Of a stretch of DNA of 64,000 bases, positions 54,818-63,976 are shown piece after piece (position 1 is the first letter of the stretch; every line of letters starts with the position of its first letter). Position numbers and translations under genes: made by a program. Location of the stretch: the NCBI RefSeq assembly GCF_017897595.1, contig NZ_JAGKIK010000005.1, forward strand, positions 243,731 through 307,730, in the 5' to 3' direction. This DNA comes from Aquimarina sp. U1-2 (lineage in GTDB: Bacteria; Bacteroidota; Bacteroidia; Flavobacteriales; Flavobacteriaceae). Under the pieces are notes generated by a model. The model was not told where the DNA came from. It did no database searches and saw only the letters and a program-made list of their open reading frames with translations.

Positions 54818-55993
54818 ATGGAAGAAAATCAAATTTTCCCAGAAGATATTCTAAGAAGTACAGTAGAGTATCATGTGGCAACTCACAGTAAAAAAACCAA
54901 TATTCTGTTTTGGATAATCTTTATGACTATAGCGGGGATATTTACTGCTTTACCTTTTATTTACGTTGATTTATATACGACAAGCAGAGGAATCATAGTC
55001 ACTAAAGAGAAAAAAGTCTCTCTTTATGGACCATCTAGTGGTAGAATTTCTCAATTTTATATAGAAGAAAATAAAAAAGTCAAAGCAGGGGATACATTAT
55101 TAGTTATCGATCATAATATTTTACAGGAAAAAGGAAAATTATACACGCTACAGATCGATGAACAATCTAATTATATTCAGGATTTAAAGAAGCTTTTAAA
55201 GAAACAATACACTGCGCTAACAACAGATTACTACAAGAAGGAATATTTAAAGTTTAAGCAGGATTTGTTCAATATCGATTTATTATTGAAAAATGCGCAA
55301 ACTGAATATGATCGCTCTGAGCATCTTTATAAAAAAGAAATTATTTCAAAATCAGAATACGAAAAAGCATTACTCGAACTCGGGAAAATAAAAAATGATA
55401 GGATTAATATCATCAAGCAAACCGAATTGAGCTGGCAAAAACAACTTACTGATTATAATCAAACCTTAGATAATCTCAATTCTACAAAAAGTCAACTACA
55501 CGAGGAGCAAAATTTTTATGTTTTGAGAGCTCCAATTAGTGGAGAATTGATCAACGTTCAAGGTTATAACGAGGGGAGTGTAATTGCTCCAGGAAATTTG
55601 ATAGCAGAAATTTCTCCGGACACCAATTTTGTAGTAGAAACATACGTAACTCCTGCAGATATAGGTTACCTAAGAGAAGGCGAGAATGCAAAATATCAAA
55701 TTGATTCGTATAATTCTCATCAATGGGGGTTTGCGAATGGTACGATAACAGAGATTGGAAGCGATATTATACTTTCTAATGATATGCCCGTCTATGTGAT
55801 TAAAAGTTCATTAGATGATAAGAGTCTTTTTTTAAGAAATGGTTCTGAAGGTAAATTGAAAAAAGGTATGACACTTACCAGTAGATTTTTCTTAACAAAG
55901 AGAAGTATGATGCAATTGTTATTTGATGAAATAGAAGATTGGTTTAACCCATACAATCATAAAAATGAAGAAAATAGAGATAAAACAGCATGA
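54818..55993 (+). CDS. HlyD-family periplasmic adaptor of peptide exporter
   Basis: A 391-residue membrane-fusion protein: cytosolic N-terminus, one helix (about 28-50, ILFWIIFMTIAGIFTALPFI), a lipoyl-like half (GRISQFYIEENKKVKAGDTLLVID, about 70-95), a long coiled-coil hairpin (about 100-235) and the second lipoyl half (FYVLRAPISGELINVQGYNEGSVIAPGNLIAEI). It would connect the C39 ABC exporter to an outer-membrane channel such as TolC. Its 3' end overlaps the ABC gene by 29 bases, which indicates coupled synthesis. First gene of the lanthipeptide-type operon. Confidence 0.92.
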   Translation: MEENQIFPEDILRSTVEYHVATHSKKTNILFWIIFMTIAGIFTALPFIYVDLYTTSRGIIVTKEKKVSLYGPSSGRISQFYIEENKKVKAGDTLLVIDHNILQEKGKLYTLQIDEQSNYIQDLKKLLKKQYTALTTDYYKKEYLKFKQDLFNIDLLLKNAQTEYDRSEHLYKKEIISKSEYEKALLELGKIKNDRINIIKQTELSWQKQLTDYNQTLDNLNSTKSQLHEEQNFYVLRAPISGELINVQGYNEGSVIAPGNLIAEISPDTNFVVETYVTPADIGYLREGENAKYQIDSYNSHQWGFANGTITEIGSDIILSNDMPVYVIKSSLDDKSLFLRNGSEGKLKKGMTLTSRFFLTKRSMMQLLFDEIEDWFNPYNHKNEENRDKTA

Positions 55994-58124
55994 TCATAGT
56001 GATTGCGGTGCTGCATGTTTAGCCTCAGTGTCTGAATATTACGATTTGAGTCTGCCTATATCCCGTATTCGGCAGTATGCCGGGACCGCACAAAAAGGTA
56101 CTACTTTGTTAGGACTTCGCGAAGCCGCCATAAAACTCGATTTTTTGGCAAAAGGAGTCAAAGTTTCTTTCGAAGGACTAAAAGATGTTCCTTTGCCGGC
56201 TATTGCTCACGTAGTGATTAAAGAAAACGGGCATGAGTTTCCTCATTTTGTGGTGATTTACAAAATTACCAATTCGTATGTACGTATCATGGATCCCGCC
56301 ACGGGAAAGCTTGAAAAAAAACCTTTACACGAATTTCAAGAAGTATTTACGGGGTATATGCTCATCTTAATTCCAGATGAAAATATTTTTCAAAAGAGAA
56401 ATGAAAAGGTTTCTAATCTAAAGCGTATTCTATTTTTAGTAAAGCCTCATAAATTTATTGTCGTACAAGCAATAATTGGCGCATTAATTTATACACTTCT
56501 TGGTTTTTCAATCTCTATTTATGTTGAGAAAATTACCGATTTCGTGTTAGTAAGTGGTAATACTAGTTTGCTTAATTTAATGAGTGTAATCGTAATTGCA
56601 TGTCTACTACTACAGTTGGTTTTTGGAGTTCTCAAAGATTCTTTTATCCTCAAGACGAGTCAGCAAATAGATTCTAGATTAATTCTTGGGTATTACAAGC
56701 ACCTCTTTACGATGCCACAAAAATTTTTCGATACGATGCGTATTGGAGAAATTATGTCACGAATAGGAGATGCAGTTAAAATTAGACTCTTAATCAATGA
56801 AACTGCTTTGAGCATCTCGGTAAATATATTGATTGTTATCTTTTCTTTTATTTTTATGTACACGTATTACTGGAAGTTAGCATTAATTATCTCCTTAATC
56901 ATTCCTTTATATTTAATTATCTATCTAATAGTAAATCAACTCAATAAAAAGGTTGAACGTATGGTCATGGAGAAAAATGCCATGTTAGAAGCTCAGCTTG
57001 TAGAGTCTATTAAGAATATTGGTACAGTAAAACGACTTTCTTTAGAGGATTTCTCTAAAAACAAGACAGAAACAAAATTTGTAGATGTATTAAAAAGTAT
57101 ATACGCATCTGGTAAAAACAATATATTCTCTAACGCATCTACAGATTTTGTATCCAGATTATTTACGGTTATACTCCTTTGGGCAGGTACCGCTTATGTT
57201 ATTGATAATCAAATTACGCCAGGAGAACTATTTTCTTTCTATGCTATCATAGGTTATTTCACCGGACCGGCTTCGCAGCTTATCGGTACTAATAAATCCA
57301 TCCAAAATGCAATGATTGCGGCAGATCGTCTATTTGGAGTAATGGATTTGGATACAGAAAAAGTAGAAGCTAATGTCGAGTTATCGGAAGGAAATTTGGG
57401 AGATATCGAGTTCAAGAATATTGGGTTTTCTTATGAAATAGGCAGAAACATTTTTAAAGACCTCACGCTGTCTATTCCCAAAGGTAAATTTACAGCCATA
57501 GTTGGAGAGAGTGGAAGCGGGAAAAGCACTATTGCTGCCTTAATTCAAAATATTTACAGTCCCGATAGTGGAAAAATACATATTGGCGATTATGACTTAA
57601 AATATATTTCAAAAGAAAGTATAAACAACATGATAACCACTGTGCCTCAAAATGTAGAACTTTTTGACGGATCTATTACTATGAATATCGCTATTGGCGA
57701 TCCTAGTCCAAACATGCAAAAAATCATAGATATAAGCAAAAAAGTTGGCGTTTATGAATTTATAGAATCGTTACCTAATGGTTTTGACACCTATCTAGGT
57801 GAGTTTGGTGCCAATCTCTCTGGTGGTGAACGACAACGAATTGCTTTTGCCAGAGCCTTATATAAAGATCCGGAAGTAATCATTTTAGACGAGGCAACTT
57901 CGGCATTGGATTCGCAGTCAGAAATGGTTATTCGTCAACTCATTGATGAGCTTGTAGATCAGGGCAAGACAATTATAGTGATAGCTCACAGATTAAAGTC
58001 GGTAATGAATGCTAATAAAATTATAGCCCTTAGAAAAGGGCAGTTAAAAGAACAAGGAACACATGTAGAGTTATTATCAAAAGAAGGGTATTATTTCAAT
58101 ATGTGGAACAATCTTGTTGCATAA
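55965..58124 (+). CDS. Bacteriocin-type ABC exporter with C39 leader peptidase
   Basis: A 719-residue peptidase-containing ABC transporter (PCAT). The N-terminal C39 domain (1-130) has catalytic Cys14 (HSDCGAACLASV), His94 (PHFVV) and Asp110. Six membrane helices fall in about 160-440. The nucleotide-binding domain has Walker A GESGSGKST (514-522), signature LSGGERQR (618-625), Walker B/D-loop LDEATSALD (641-649) and the switch His in VIAHR. All active residues are intact. C39 peptidases cut after GG leaders, and the precursors at the right end of the window have exactly that (VNGG), which ties exporter and peptides together. Confidence 0.96.
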   Translation: MKKIEIKQHDHSDCGAACLASVSEYYDLSLPISRIRQYAGTAQKGTTLLGLREAAIKLDFLAKGVKVSFEGLKDVPLPAIAHVVIKENGHEFPHFVVIYKITNSYVRIMDPATGKLEKKPLHEFQEVFTGYMLILIPDENIFQKRNEKVSNLKRILFLVKPHKFIVVQAIIGALIYTLLGFSISIYVEKITDFVLVSGNTSLLNLMSVIVIACLLLQLVFGVLKDSFILKTSQQIDSRLILGYYKHLFTMPQKFFDTMRIGEIMSRIGDAVKIRLLINETALSISVNILIVIFSFIFMYTYYWKLALIISLIIPLYLIIYLIVNQLNKKVERMVMEKNAMLEAQLVESIKNIGTVKRLSLEDFSKNKTETKFVDVLKSIYASGKNNIFSNASTDFVSRLFTVILLWAGTAYVIDNQITPGELFSFYAIIGYFTGPASQLIGTNKSIQNAMIAADRLFGVMDLDTEKVEANVELSEGNLGDIEFKNIGFSYEIGRNIFKDLTLSIPKGKFTAIVGESGSGKSTIAALIQNIYSPDSGKIHIGDYDLKYISKESINNMITTVPQNVELFDGSITMNIAIGDPSPNMQKIIDISKKVGVYEFIESLPNGFDTYLGEFGANLSGGERQRIAFARALYKDPEVIILDEATSALDSQSEMVIRQLIDELVDQGKTIIVIAHRLKSVMNANKIIALRKGQLKEQGTHVELLSKEGYYFNMWNNLVA

Positions 58125-58361
58125 CCCATAAAAACCCGCAATATGTATTATAAAATCTATTACGGCTTAAAATACCTTCAAAAACAAACGCTGCGTTTTA
58201 TTTTTCAATGTCATCGTAGCCCTTTGACTCCGCTTAGAGTAAACTGCTACAAAGAAATTGAGAAAACACTTGTTTTTATTGCTATTTCAACCCTCATTAC
58301 GAAATTCTAATACATAATCCGGATTAAAATCATAAAAATATAACATACAAAACGTATTATC

Positions 58362-61300
58362 ATGAAAAATTACTCATTTTCCAATAAAGCAATTGTTAGA
58401 ACACCTTTAGGAACCAAACAAATAGATATAACCTGGGATCTGATTCAACAGGTATTCGCAAAAAAAGAGAACAGAGAAGCGCTATTTCTAGGATCGCCAC
58501 ATATATATCAAGCGATGGAACTCTGGGAAAAAGGCGAAGCTTTTCAAACAGAAGATGATCTCAAAAGTCTTAAATGTTCTTTGTATAAGTATGTATCCAG
58601 ATTGTCTAACAGGTGTACACCTTTTGGTTTATTTGCTACCATATCTGCAATAGATATGGCATCAAAAACATCAATAAATTTTGAAAAAGCTCATTTATCT
58701 CGTTTTACAAAGTATGATATGTATTTTTTGGGAAGTTTTCTTCCTATTTTAACCAAAGAAAATACTATTCGTAACGTGTTAAAGTATTATCCTAATAATT
58801 CTTTATACACCGTATTTGATAAATACAGATATGTAGAGTATTATTTTAAAGATAATGCTCGTTACCATAAGATTTCAGAAGTAGCGATTAATGAGTATTT
58901 AAACAAAATTACTACCAGAGCCAAAGAAGGAGCAGTACTTAGTGATTTGGTTCAAGAATTAGTTTCTAATGACATTTCTGAAAAGGAAGCTATCGAATTT
59001 ATGAATACCTTAATTGATAGTCAGTTTTTAATTAGTGAATTAGAATTTACCCTAACCGGAGATGATTATTTTAATACCTTGATGCATAAATTTTCAGAAA
59101 AGCGTTTTGATTTTTATGAAGCTCAGGTGGTTAAGAATCTTATCGTAAAATTGAAAAATAAAATAAGCAGTCTAGATCAAAATATAATAAACGATCCTAT
59201 ACAATATAGAGAAATACATCAATTATTAGAAGACGAAGTTAAGAATGTAGATATTACCAAGCTATTTCAGGTAGATACGTATCGTAATTTACCCAATGCT
59301 ACGTTAAGTTACAAAACTTTAAAGAAGCTTCGTAACGGGATTACAGTACTCAATAAACTGTATTCAAACAGAGAGAATAGAGTCTTAAACGATTTTAAAC
59401 AAAAATTTCTAGAGCGGTATGAAGAATATGAGCAACCTTTGGTTAAAGTTTTGGATCCCGATATAGGTATTGGATACGGTAATCAATCTGGAGCAAAAAC
59501 GCCATTGGTTGATAATTTGGCACTATCGGGTAAATCTGTAGGAGTACGACAGATTGAGTTAACTACTAAAAGTTCGTTTTTGCTCAAGAAATTATTAGAG
59601 GCACACAAAAATAACACGTTTGAAATTACGCTTGAAGATCATGAAATAAATACCTTCGAAGAGGACGAGAAGTTATACCCAGATAGTTTCTCGCTATTTT
59701 TTAATGTATTTGATGAAGAAGGGATAGAAAAGATCATGTTGAAATCGGCATCGGGACCTTCTGCGAATGGTTTAATTGGTCGATTTGCGCATCTGGATAA
59801 TGACATACTTGATTTGTGCAACGAAATCTCGAAAAAGGAAAAAGATTTGCATCCTGATAAAATCATAGCAGAGATTATTCATTTACCACAAGCTAGAACA
59901 GGAAATATTTTGTACAGAAATTTTCAGCGAGATTATGAAATTCCTTATCTAGGAAACTCGTCTCTTGATAGTAGCCATCAAATTTCGGTAGATGATTTGT
60001 ATGTATCAGTTAAAGGAAATAAAATTGTATTAAGATCCAAAAAACACAATAAAGAAATTATCCCTAGACTGGGTAATGCACATAATTACCAAACGAATGC
60101 GCTACCTATCTACCATTTTCTTTGTGATATACAGTCGCAGTACAGTTCTGGGCTGGCGTTTCACTGGGGTCGTTTACAATATGATTTTGAGTTTCTACCT
60201 AGATTAAGTTATAATGATGTTGTACTATCTCGGGCAACCTGGAATATCACTGAAGAAGAGATTAAAAACATAACTTCACAAAATGAGAAAAAAGCGGAAG
60301 AAATAGTTGATGATTTTAGAAAGCGAAGAAACTTACCAGACATTCTTTGTATCGTTCAAGGAGATAATGAGGTGCTCATTAACTTTACTAATGATTTAAG
60401 TCGTAGAGTCTTCTTTTTAATGTTAAAAGGAGAGAAATTCATTCAACTTAAAGAGTTTTTATTTGAAGAAAATACGGCAACCCATAATTACTGTAACGAA
60501 TTTATAGTATCAGCGTACAAAAAAGCCGACGTTACAGTTAAAGAGCCAGTAAAGTATATTTCTCATGAGAATAAAGAAGTGGCAATACCATCATATTCTA
60601 CAGGTACCGAGTGGTTGTATTATAAGTTTTATTGTGGAGAAAGGGCAGGAGAAGAATTATTAAACCGGGCTATACATCCTATTGTTTTAGATTTACAGAC
60701 CAAGGGTCTTGTAAAAAAATGGTTCTTCATTCGTTATTACGATAAAAATGGTCATCATCTCAGGTTTAGGGTTTTATTAAACGACAAACAGCATTTTACC
60801 GAATGTATTCATAGCATAAGTAAGGCTATTAAACCTTTTGAAGAGACTCAAATTGTTTGGAAAACACAAACGGATACCTACCTGCGCGAGTTACAACGAT
60901 ATGGGTTTGAAGCGATAGATGCTACAGAGAGTTTGTTTTACAACGATAGTGAATGCACACTTAGATTTGCAGATATGATCGAGGGCGATGCTGGTGAGCA
61001 AATACGTTGGAAATTTGCTTTACTATCTATGGACTTTTTATTGAATGATTTAGGGTTTACCATTAAAGAAAGAACGGATATGCTTAAAGCAGCTAAAACT
61101 AGTTTTGGTAATGAGTTTAATCGCTCTGGAAAATTAAACAAGCAGATCAATGAAATGTATGCGAAAAACGAAAAAGCTATTGAAAATTTCTTAGATGAAA
61201 GCGCAAAAAATATCATGTATGAGCCTTTGTGGGATATACTCAAAGAAAGATCAGTCAAGAATCTGGCTATAGCAAAGCACCTACGCGAATTGTCTGAAAA

Positions 61301-61481
61301 TAATCAGCTACCATCTACGTTTCATCAAGTTACCTTAAGTTATTTACATATGATTTGTAATCGCATTTTTTTGGCCAAACAACGTGTGCACGAAATGGTA
61401 GTATATGATTATTTATATAAATATTATAGTAAGAAATTGCATACTTCTAAGCAGAATAAATTTGAAAAAGTTGAACTTTAA
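58362..61481 (+). CDS. Class I lantibiotic dehydratase (full-length LanB)
   Basis: A 1039-residue dehydratase with both LanB parts. The N-terminal glutamylation domain (about 1-740) contains the hallmark SRLSNRCTPFGLFA (79-92). The C-terminal SpaB-type elimination domain starts near 745 (GTEWLYYKFYCGERAGEELL, FIRYYDKNGHHLRFRV). Family members use glutamyl-tRNA to activate Ser/Thr of a precursor peptide and eliminate glutamate to form dehydroalanine or dehydrobutyrine. Full length (not split as in thiopeptide or pinensin-type pathways) and complete. It follows the exporter after 237 bases and precedes the MDR reductase by 12 bases. Confidence 0.93.
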   Translation: MKNYSFSNKAIVRTPLGTKQIDITWDLIQQVFAKKENREALFLGSPHIYQAMELWEKGEAFQTEDDLKSLKCSLYKYVSRLSNRCTPFGLFATISAIDMASKTSINFEKAHLSRFTKYDMYFLGSFLPILTKENTIRNVLKYYPNNSLYTVFDKYRYVEYYFKDNARYHKISEVAINEYLNKITTRAKEGAVLSDLVQELVSNDISEKEAIEFMNTLIDSQFLISELEFTLTGDDYFNTLMHKFSEKRFDFYEAQVVKNLIVKLKNKISSLDQNIINDPIQYREIHQLLEDEVKNVDITKLFQVDTYRNLPNATLSYKTLKKLRNGITVLNKLYSNRENRVLNDFKQKFLERYEEYEQPLVKVLDPDIGIGYGNQSGAKTPLVDNLALSGKSVGVRQIELTTKSSFLLKKLLEAHKNNTFEITLEDHEINTFEEDEKLYPDSFSLFFNVFDEEGIEKIMLKSASGPSANGLIGRFAHLDNDILDLCNEISKKEKDLHPDKIIAEIIHLPQARTGNILYRNFQRDYEIPYLGNSSLDSSHQISVDDLYVSVKGNKIVLRSKKHNKEIIPRLGNAHNYQTNALPIYHFLCDIQSQYSSGLAFHWGRLQYDFEFLPRLSYNDVVLSRATWNITEEEIKNITSQNEKKAEEIVDDFRKRRNLPDILCIVQGDNEVLINFTNDLSRRVFFLMLKGEKFIQLKEFLFEENTATHNYCNEFIVSAYKKADVTVKEPVKYISHENKEVAIPSYSTGTEWLYYKFYCGERAGEELLNRAIHPIVLDLQTKGLVKKWFFIRYYDKNGHHLRFRVLLNDKQHFTECIHSISKAIKPFEETQIVWKTQTDTYLRELQRYGFEAIDATESLFYNDSECTLRFADMIEGDAGEQIRWKFALLSMDFLLNDLGFTIKERTDMLKAAKTSFGNEFNRSGKLNKQINEMYAKNEKAIENFLDESAKNIMYEPLWDILKERSVKNLAIAKHLRELSENNQLPSTFHQVTLSYLHMICNRIFLAKQRVHEMVVYDYLYKYYSKKLHTSKQNKFEKVEL

Positions 61482-61493
61482 AACATTATAGTC

Positions 61494-62597
61494 ATGAGAG
61501 CACTTGCTGTATTAAGTCCGTCGATAGACGCAAAGGTTGATCAAGAACAAAAGTATTATCTTACTATTGATTCATTAAAAATTCCGTTAGCCTTAATTCA
61601 TGTACCAGATACCGTATTTAAAAAAGATGACGCTGCCTATGCTAATTTAGTTTTGGTCAAAAAAGTAGGCTTTTCTTTAAATTATAGGGATTTGGGAGTA
61701 ATTGAAAGAGCTTGGAGAGGGTTAAAAGAGCTTGAACAAGACAGTTATTACCCAATAGGTTCTGATTTTTGTGGTTATGTTGAAGAGGTTGGTCAAAATG
61801 TAAAGAACCTAAAGAAAGGTGATTTGGTAATATCAGATTGTTTTTATCCAGAGTCAAAGAATGGATATCAAGGAGGAATCCCTACTAATCACGGGAGTAA
61901 AGAATATGAAATCCTACCAGAAATTAAACTGTTAAAGTTGCCAGATCATTTTCCTGTTGAACAAGCAGCTGCAATGAGTATTGGAACGCAAACCGCTATC
62001 AATATGATAGAGAGAGCACAAATTAAAGAGGGTAGTAACGTCTTGGTGACATCAGTTACATCAAATACATCATTATTTCTATTAAACTTTTTAAAAACCA
62101 GAAATTGCAACGTTTATGGCTTATCATATTCTGGCGAAAACTTTGAAAAGGTAAAGCAAAAGTTTCCTTTTTTAAAGGACATTTATTCCTTACAGCTTGA
62201 TAATATACCCACAGATCTTCAATTTGATGCTGTGTTAGATCCTTTTTCAGATACTTACCTGCCTTATTTGCTGGATAATGATAGACTAAAAACTAGTTGT
62301 TATTATGTTACGTGCGGTATTTTTTCACAATCCAGACAAAAACGGAAAGATGGAAAAGAAGTAAAGCTACATGATCTTTTTGCCAAGTTTATTGCAAAGA
62401 ATATTAACTTTATCGGTAATTGTTTAGGTCCTACATCAACCTTAGAACAGGGAGTTAGAGAGCTTTGTTCTTTTCCAGATCATAATATTATTATGGATAG
62501 TGTGTATAGTGAAGAAAAATCATTGAAGGAGTTCATTAGAAAAACGTTCAACGTAGATAAAAATCGTTTTGGTAAGGTATCCTTTATGTACACGTAA
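61494..62597 (+). CDS. MDR-superfamily oxidoreductase of the RiPP locus
   Basis: A 367-residue medium-chain dehydrogenase/reductase. The GroES-like domain shows SLNYRDLGVI (about 61-70) and GSDFCGYVEEVGQNVKNLKKGD; the catalytic-Zn Cys position is occupied by Asn-Tyr-Arg-Asp, as in the zinc-free quinone-oxidoreductase group. The Rossmann domain follows (MSIGTQTAINMI, GSNVLVTSVTSNTSLFLL). It is transcribed with LanB. In lacticin 3147-type pathways an MDR-like LanJ reduces dehydroalanine to D-alanine; here reduction of dehydro-residues left after LanB action is a reasonable guess, but no motif proves it. Confidence 0.8.
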   Translation: MRALAVLSPSIDAKVDQEQKYYLTIDSLKIPLALIHVPDTVFKKDDAAYANLVLVKKVGFSLNYRDLGVIERAWRGLKELEQDSYYPIGSDFCGYVEEVGQNVKNLKKGDLVISDCFYPESKNGYQGGIPTNHGSKEYEILPEIKLLKLPDHFPVEQAAAMSIGTQTAINMIERAQIKEGSNVLVTSVTSNTSLFLLNFLKTRNCNVYGLSYSGENFEKVKQKFPFLKDIYSLQLDNIPTDLQFDAVLDPFSDTYLPYLLDNDRLKTSCYYVTCGIFSQSRQKRKDGKEVKLHDLFAKFIAKNINFIGNCLGPTSTLEQGVRELCSFPDHNIIMDSVYSEEKSLKEFIRKTFNVDKNRFGKVSFMYT

Positions 62598-62687
62598 ATA
62601 TTTAAGTGAAATAACCTACATTTGATTACATATCTTCTAAATAAAATAGATGAAATACGTCATTAGTAGCAATAAATTACTGACACT

Positions 62688-62720
62688 AAAAAAGCTTATC
62701 GTAACTGATGAGCTTTTTTG
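62688..62720 (+). terminator. Terminator of the LanB-MDR operon
   Basis: A 13-bp stem AAAAAAGCTTATC with GATGAGCTTTTTT (62688-62700 and 62707-62719, one mismatch) with a T run, 90 bases after the MDR stop. Confidence 0.8.
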
Positions 62721-63344
62721 TTAATTACATCGTTTTATCCTTATTCTGAATTAGAACTTCGTCAGAAAATCCTCAAAGCATAACAAAGCAACGCCCTAGG
62801 CGAGAGATGCAGCATTGAAAATGTTTTCTTGATTTTAACAAAGTACGGCTACGGTTACATTAAAAAACATAGCGAAGCGGACGTGTTTCGAAGCAGTTGA
62901 AGGGCGTCATAAATTTTCTAAGATATATATATATCGGGTTTAATTGGACTTATGGTTTATCTACGTGTGTAAAATAACCTCAGTTCGACAATTAAATTAT
63001 TGATTTCCAGTAGTTACAATTTGCCTCTGTCACCTCTAGCGAAGTCGAGAGGTCATTTTTTGTAAAACAACCAGGTTTCGACTAAGTCTGCCCTGAGCTT
63101 GACGAAGGGCTCGACCGGACAGGATATATTAATTGGTTAATTTTCAATAAATTAACAATTTAATTCAGGTTAAAATAAAATAAACTGTCGGATCTAGCAA
63201 TGGTTACTACCATTAGGATACATAGCGTAATTGAAATGATGTCAAGATCAAACGTTTATATTTCGACCAACGTTTAAGAAAAGTTCAACATACTATGCAA
63301 ACTGGAGGTAAGTAGATTTTAAAGTATAACCAGTAGTTCCGCTT

Positions 63345-63391
63345 TAGGGAGGAAAAATAACAAGCTGCCTGAAATATTCTTCAGACAGCTC
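63345..63391 (-). terminator. Terminator of the precursor array
   Basis: AGCTGCCTGAA (63363-63373) pairs with TTCAGACAGCT (63380-63390), with one G-U or mismatch position and a 6-base loop. On the minus strand it is followed by a T-rich stretch (TTGTTATTTTT). It lies 48 bases beyond the stop of the last precursor gene. Confidence 0.75.
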
Positions 63392-63438
63392 ATTTTGATT
63401 GGTCTACCTTTAATAGCGGTAGAAGGTGTAAGACTATA

Positions 63439-63594
63439 TTAGTCTCTCACAGCGGTATAAATAGATAACCCTATGATTACACCTACGCAAACTGGAGTCG
63501 TACCTCCGTTAACTTCAGTAAGTTGCTCATCGTTTAACTCAACCAAAGCATTTTTGTCAAATCTCAATTTGTTATTTACGTTTTGTGATTTCAT
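63439..63594 (-). CDS. RiPP precursor peptide, copy A (51 residues)
   Basis: A 51-residue precursor. The 31-residue leader, starting MKSQNVNNKLRFDKNALVEL and ending LTEVNGG, is identical to those of the other two copies. The core begins TTPVCVGVIIG and then differs from the others (LSIYTAVRD), being 20 residues long with Thr1, Thr2, Ser13 and Thr16 as possible dehydration sites and one Cys at position 5. The leader resembles the Bacteroidota class I lanthipeptide leaders (LxFxK...L..L....L..VxGG). Last copy of the array; a terminator follows. Confidence 0.85.
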   Translation of the reverse strand: MKSQNVNNKLRFDKNALVELNDEQLTEVNGGTTPVCVGVIIGLSIYTAVRD

Positions 63595-63620
63595 AATATT
63601 TATATTTAAAAGTGAATTAA

Positions 63621-63785
63621 TTAGTCCATTAAATTGTCGATCACTATACTAGCGGTAATTCCTATAATGATTCCTACACATACCGGAGTTGTGCCTCCGT
63701 TAACTTCAGTAAGTTGCTCATCATTTAACTCAACCAAAGCATTTTTGTCAAATCTCAATTTGTTATTTACGTTCTGTGATTTCAT
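63621..63785 (-). CDS. RiPP precursor peptide, copy B (54 residues)
   Basis: A 54-residue precursor. ATG 63785 is chosen because it aligns exactly with the other copies; an in-frame upstream extension would only read through the neighbouring copy and spacer. Leader of 31 residues ends VNGG; the 23-residue core starts TTPVCVGIIIGITAS and ends VIDNLMD. One Cys (core 5); Thr1, Thr2, Thr13 and Ser15 are possible dehydration sites. The core is strongly hydrophobic. It differs from copy C by one residue (Ile8 in place of Val8). Confidence 0.88.
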   Translation of the reverse strand: MKSQNVNNKLRFDKNALVELNDEQLTEVNGGTTPVCVGIIIGITASIVIDNLMD

Positions 63786-63811
63786 AATATTTATATTTAA
63801 AAGTGAATTAA

Positions 63812-63976
63812 TTAGTCCATTAAATTGTCGATCACTATACTGGCAGTAATCCCTATGATTACACCTACACATACTGGAGTTGTGCCTCCGTTAACTTCAG
63901 TAAGTTGCTCATCATTTAACTCAACCAAAGCATTTTTGTCAAATCTCAATTTGTTATTTACGTTCTGTGATTTCAT
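63812..63976 (-). CDS. RiPP precursor peptide, copy C (54 residues)
   Basis: A 54-residue precursor with the same 31-residue double-glycine leader and a 23-residue core starting TTPVCVGVIIGITAS and ending VIDNLMD. Compared with copy B there is a single core change (Val8) but several silent base changes, which shows selection for the peptide sequence. It is the most upstream copy visible; the spacer before it matches the inter-copy spacer, so it is probably not the first gene of the transcript. Confidence 0.88.
   Translation of the reverse strand: MKSQNVNNKLRFDKNALVELNDEQLTEVNGGTTPVCVGVIIGITASIVIDNLMD

Larger units (their letters stand above)
62598..63438. other. Intergenic region between convergent biosynthesis and precursor genes
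   Basis: An 841-base gap without a credible gene. It has terminators at both sides (62688-62720 and 63345-63391) and two short REP-like hairpins: ACCTCT...AGAGGT (63032-63053) and GCCCT...AGGGC (63090-63110). Confidence 0.6.

Noticed and set aside
58143..58310. A 55-codon ATG frame between the ABC exporter and LanB, considered as an extra peptide gene.
   Set aside because: No double-glycine leader, no similarity to the precursor array, no convincing ribosome site and ordinary AT-rich composition. It might still be worth checking for conservation.
63634..63849. A plus-strand frame across the precursor array.
   Set aside because: It is the complement of the precursor copies, which are supported by exact periodicity, leader conservation and silent substitutions on the minus strand.
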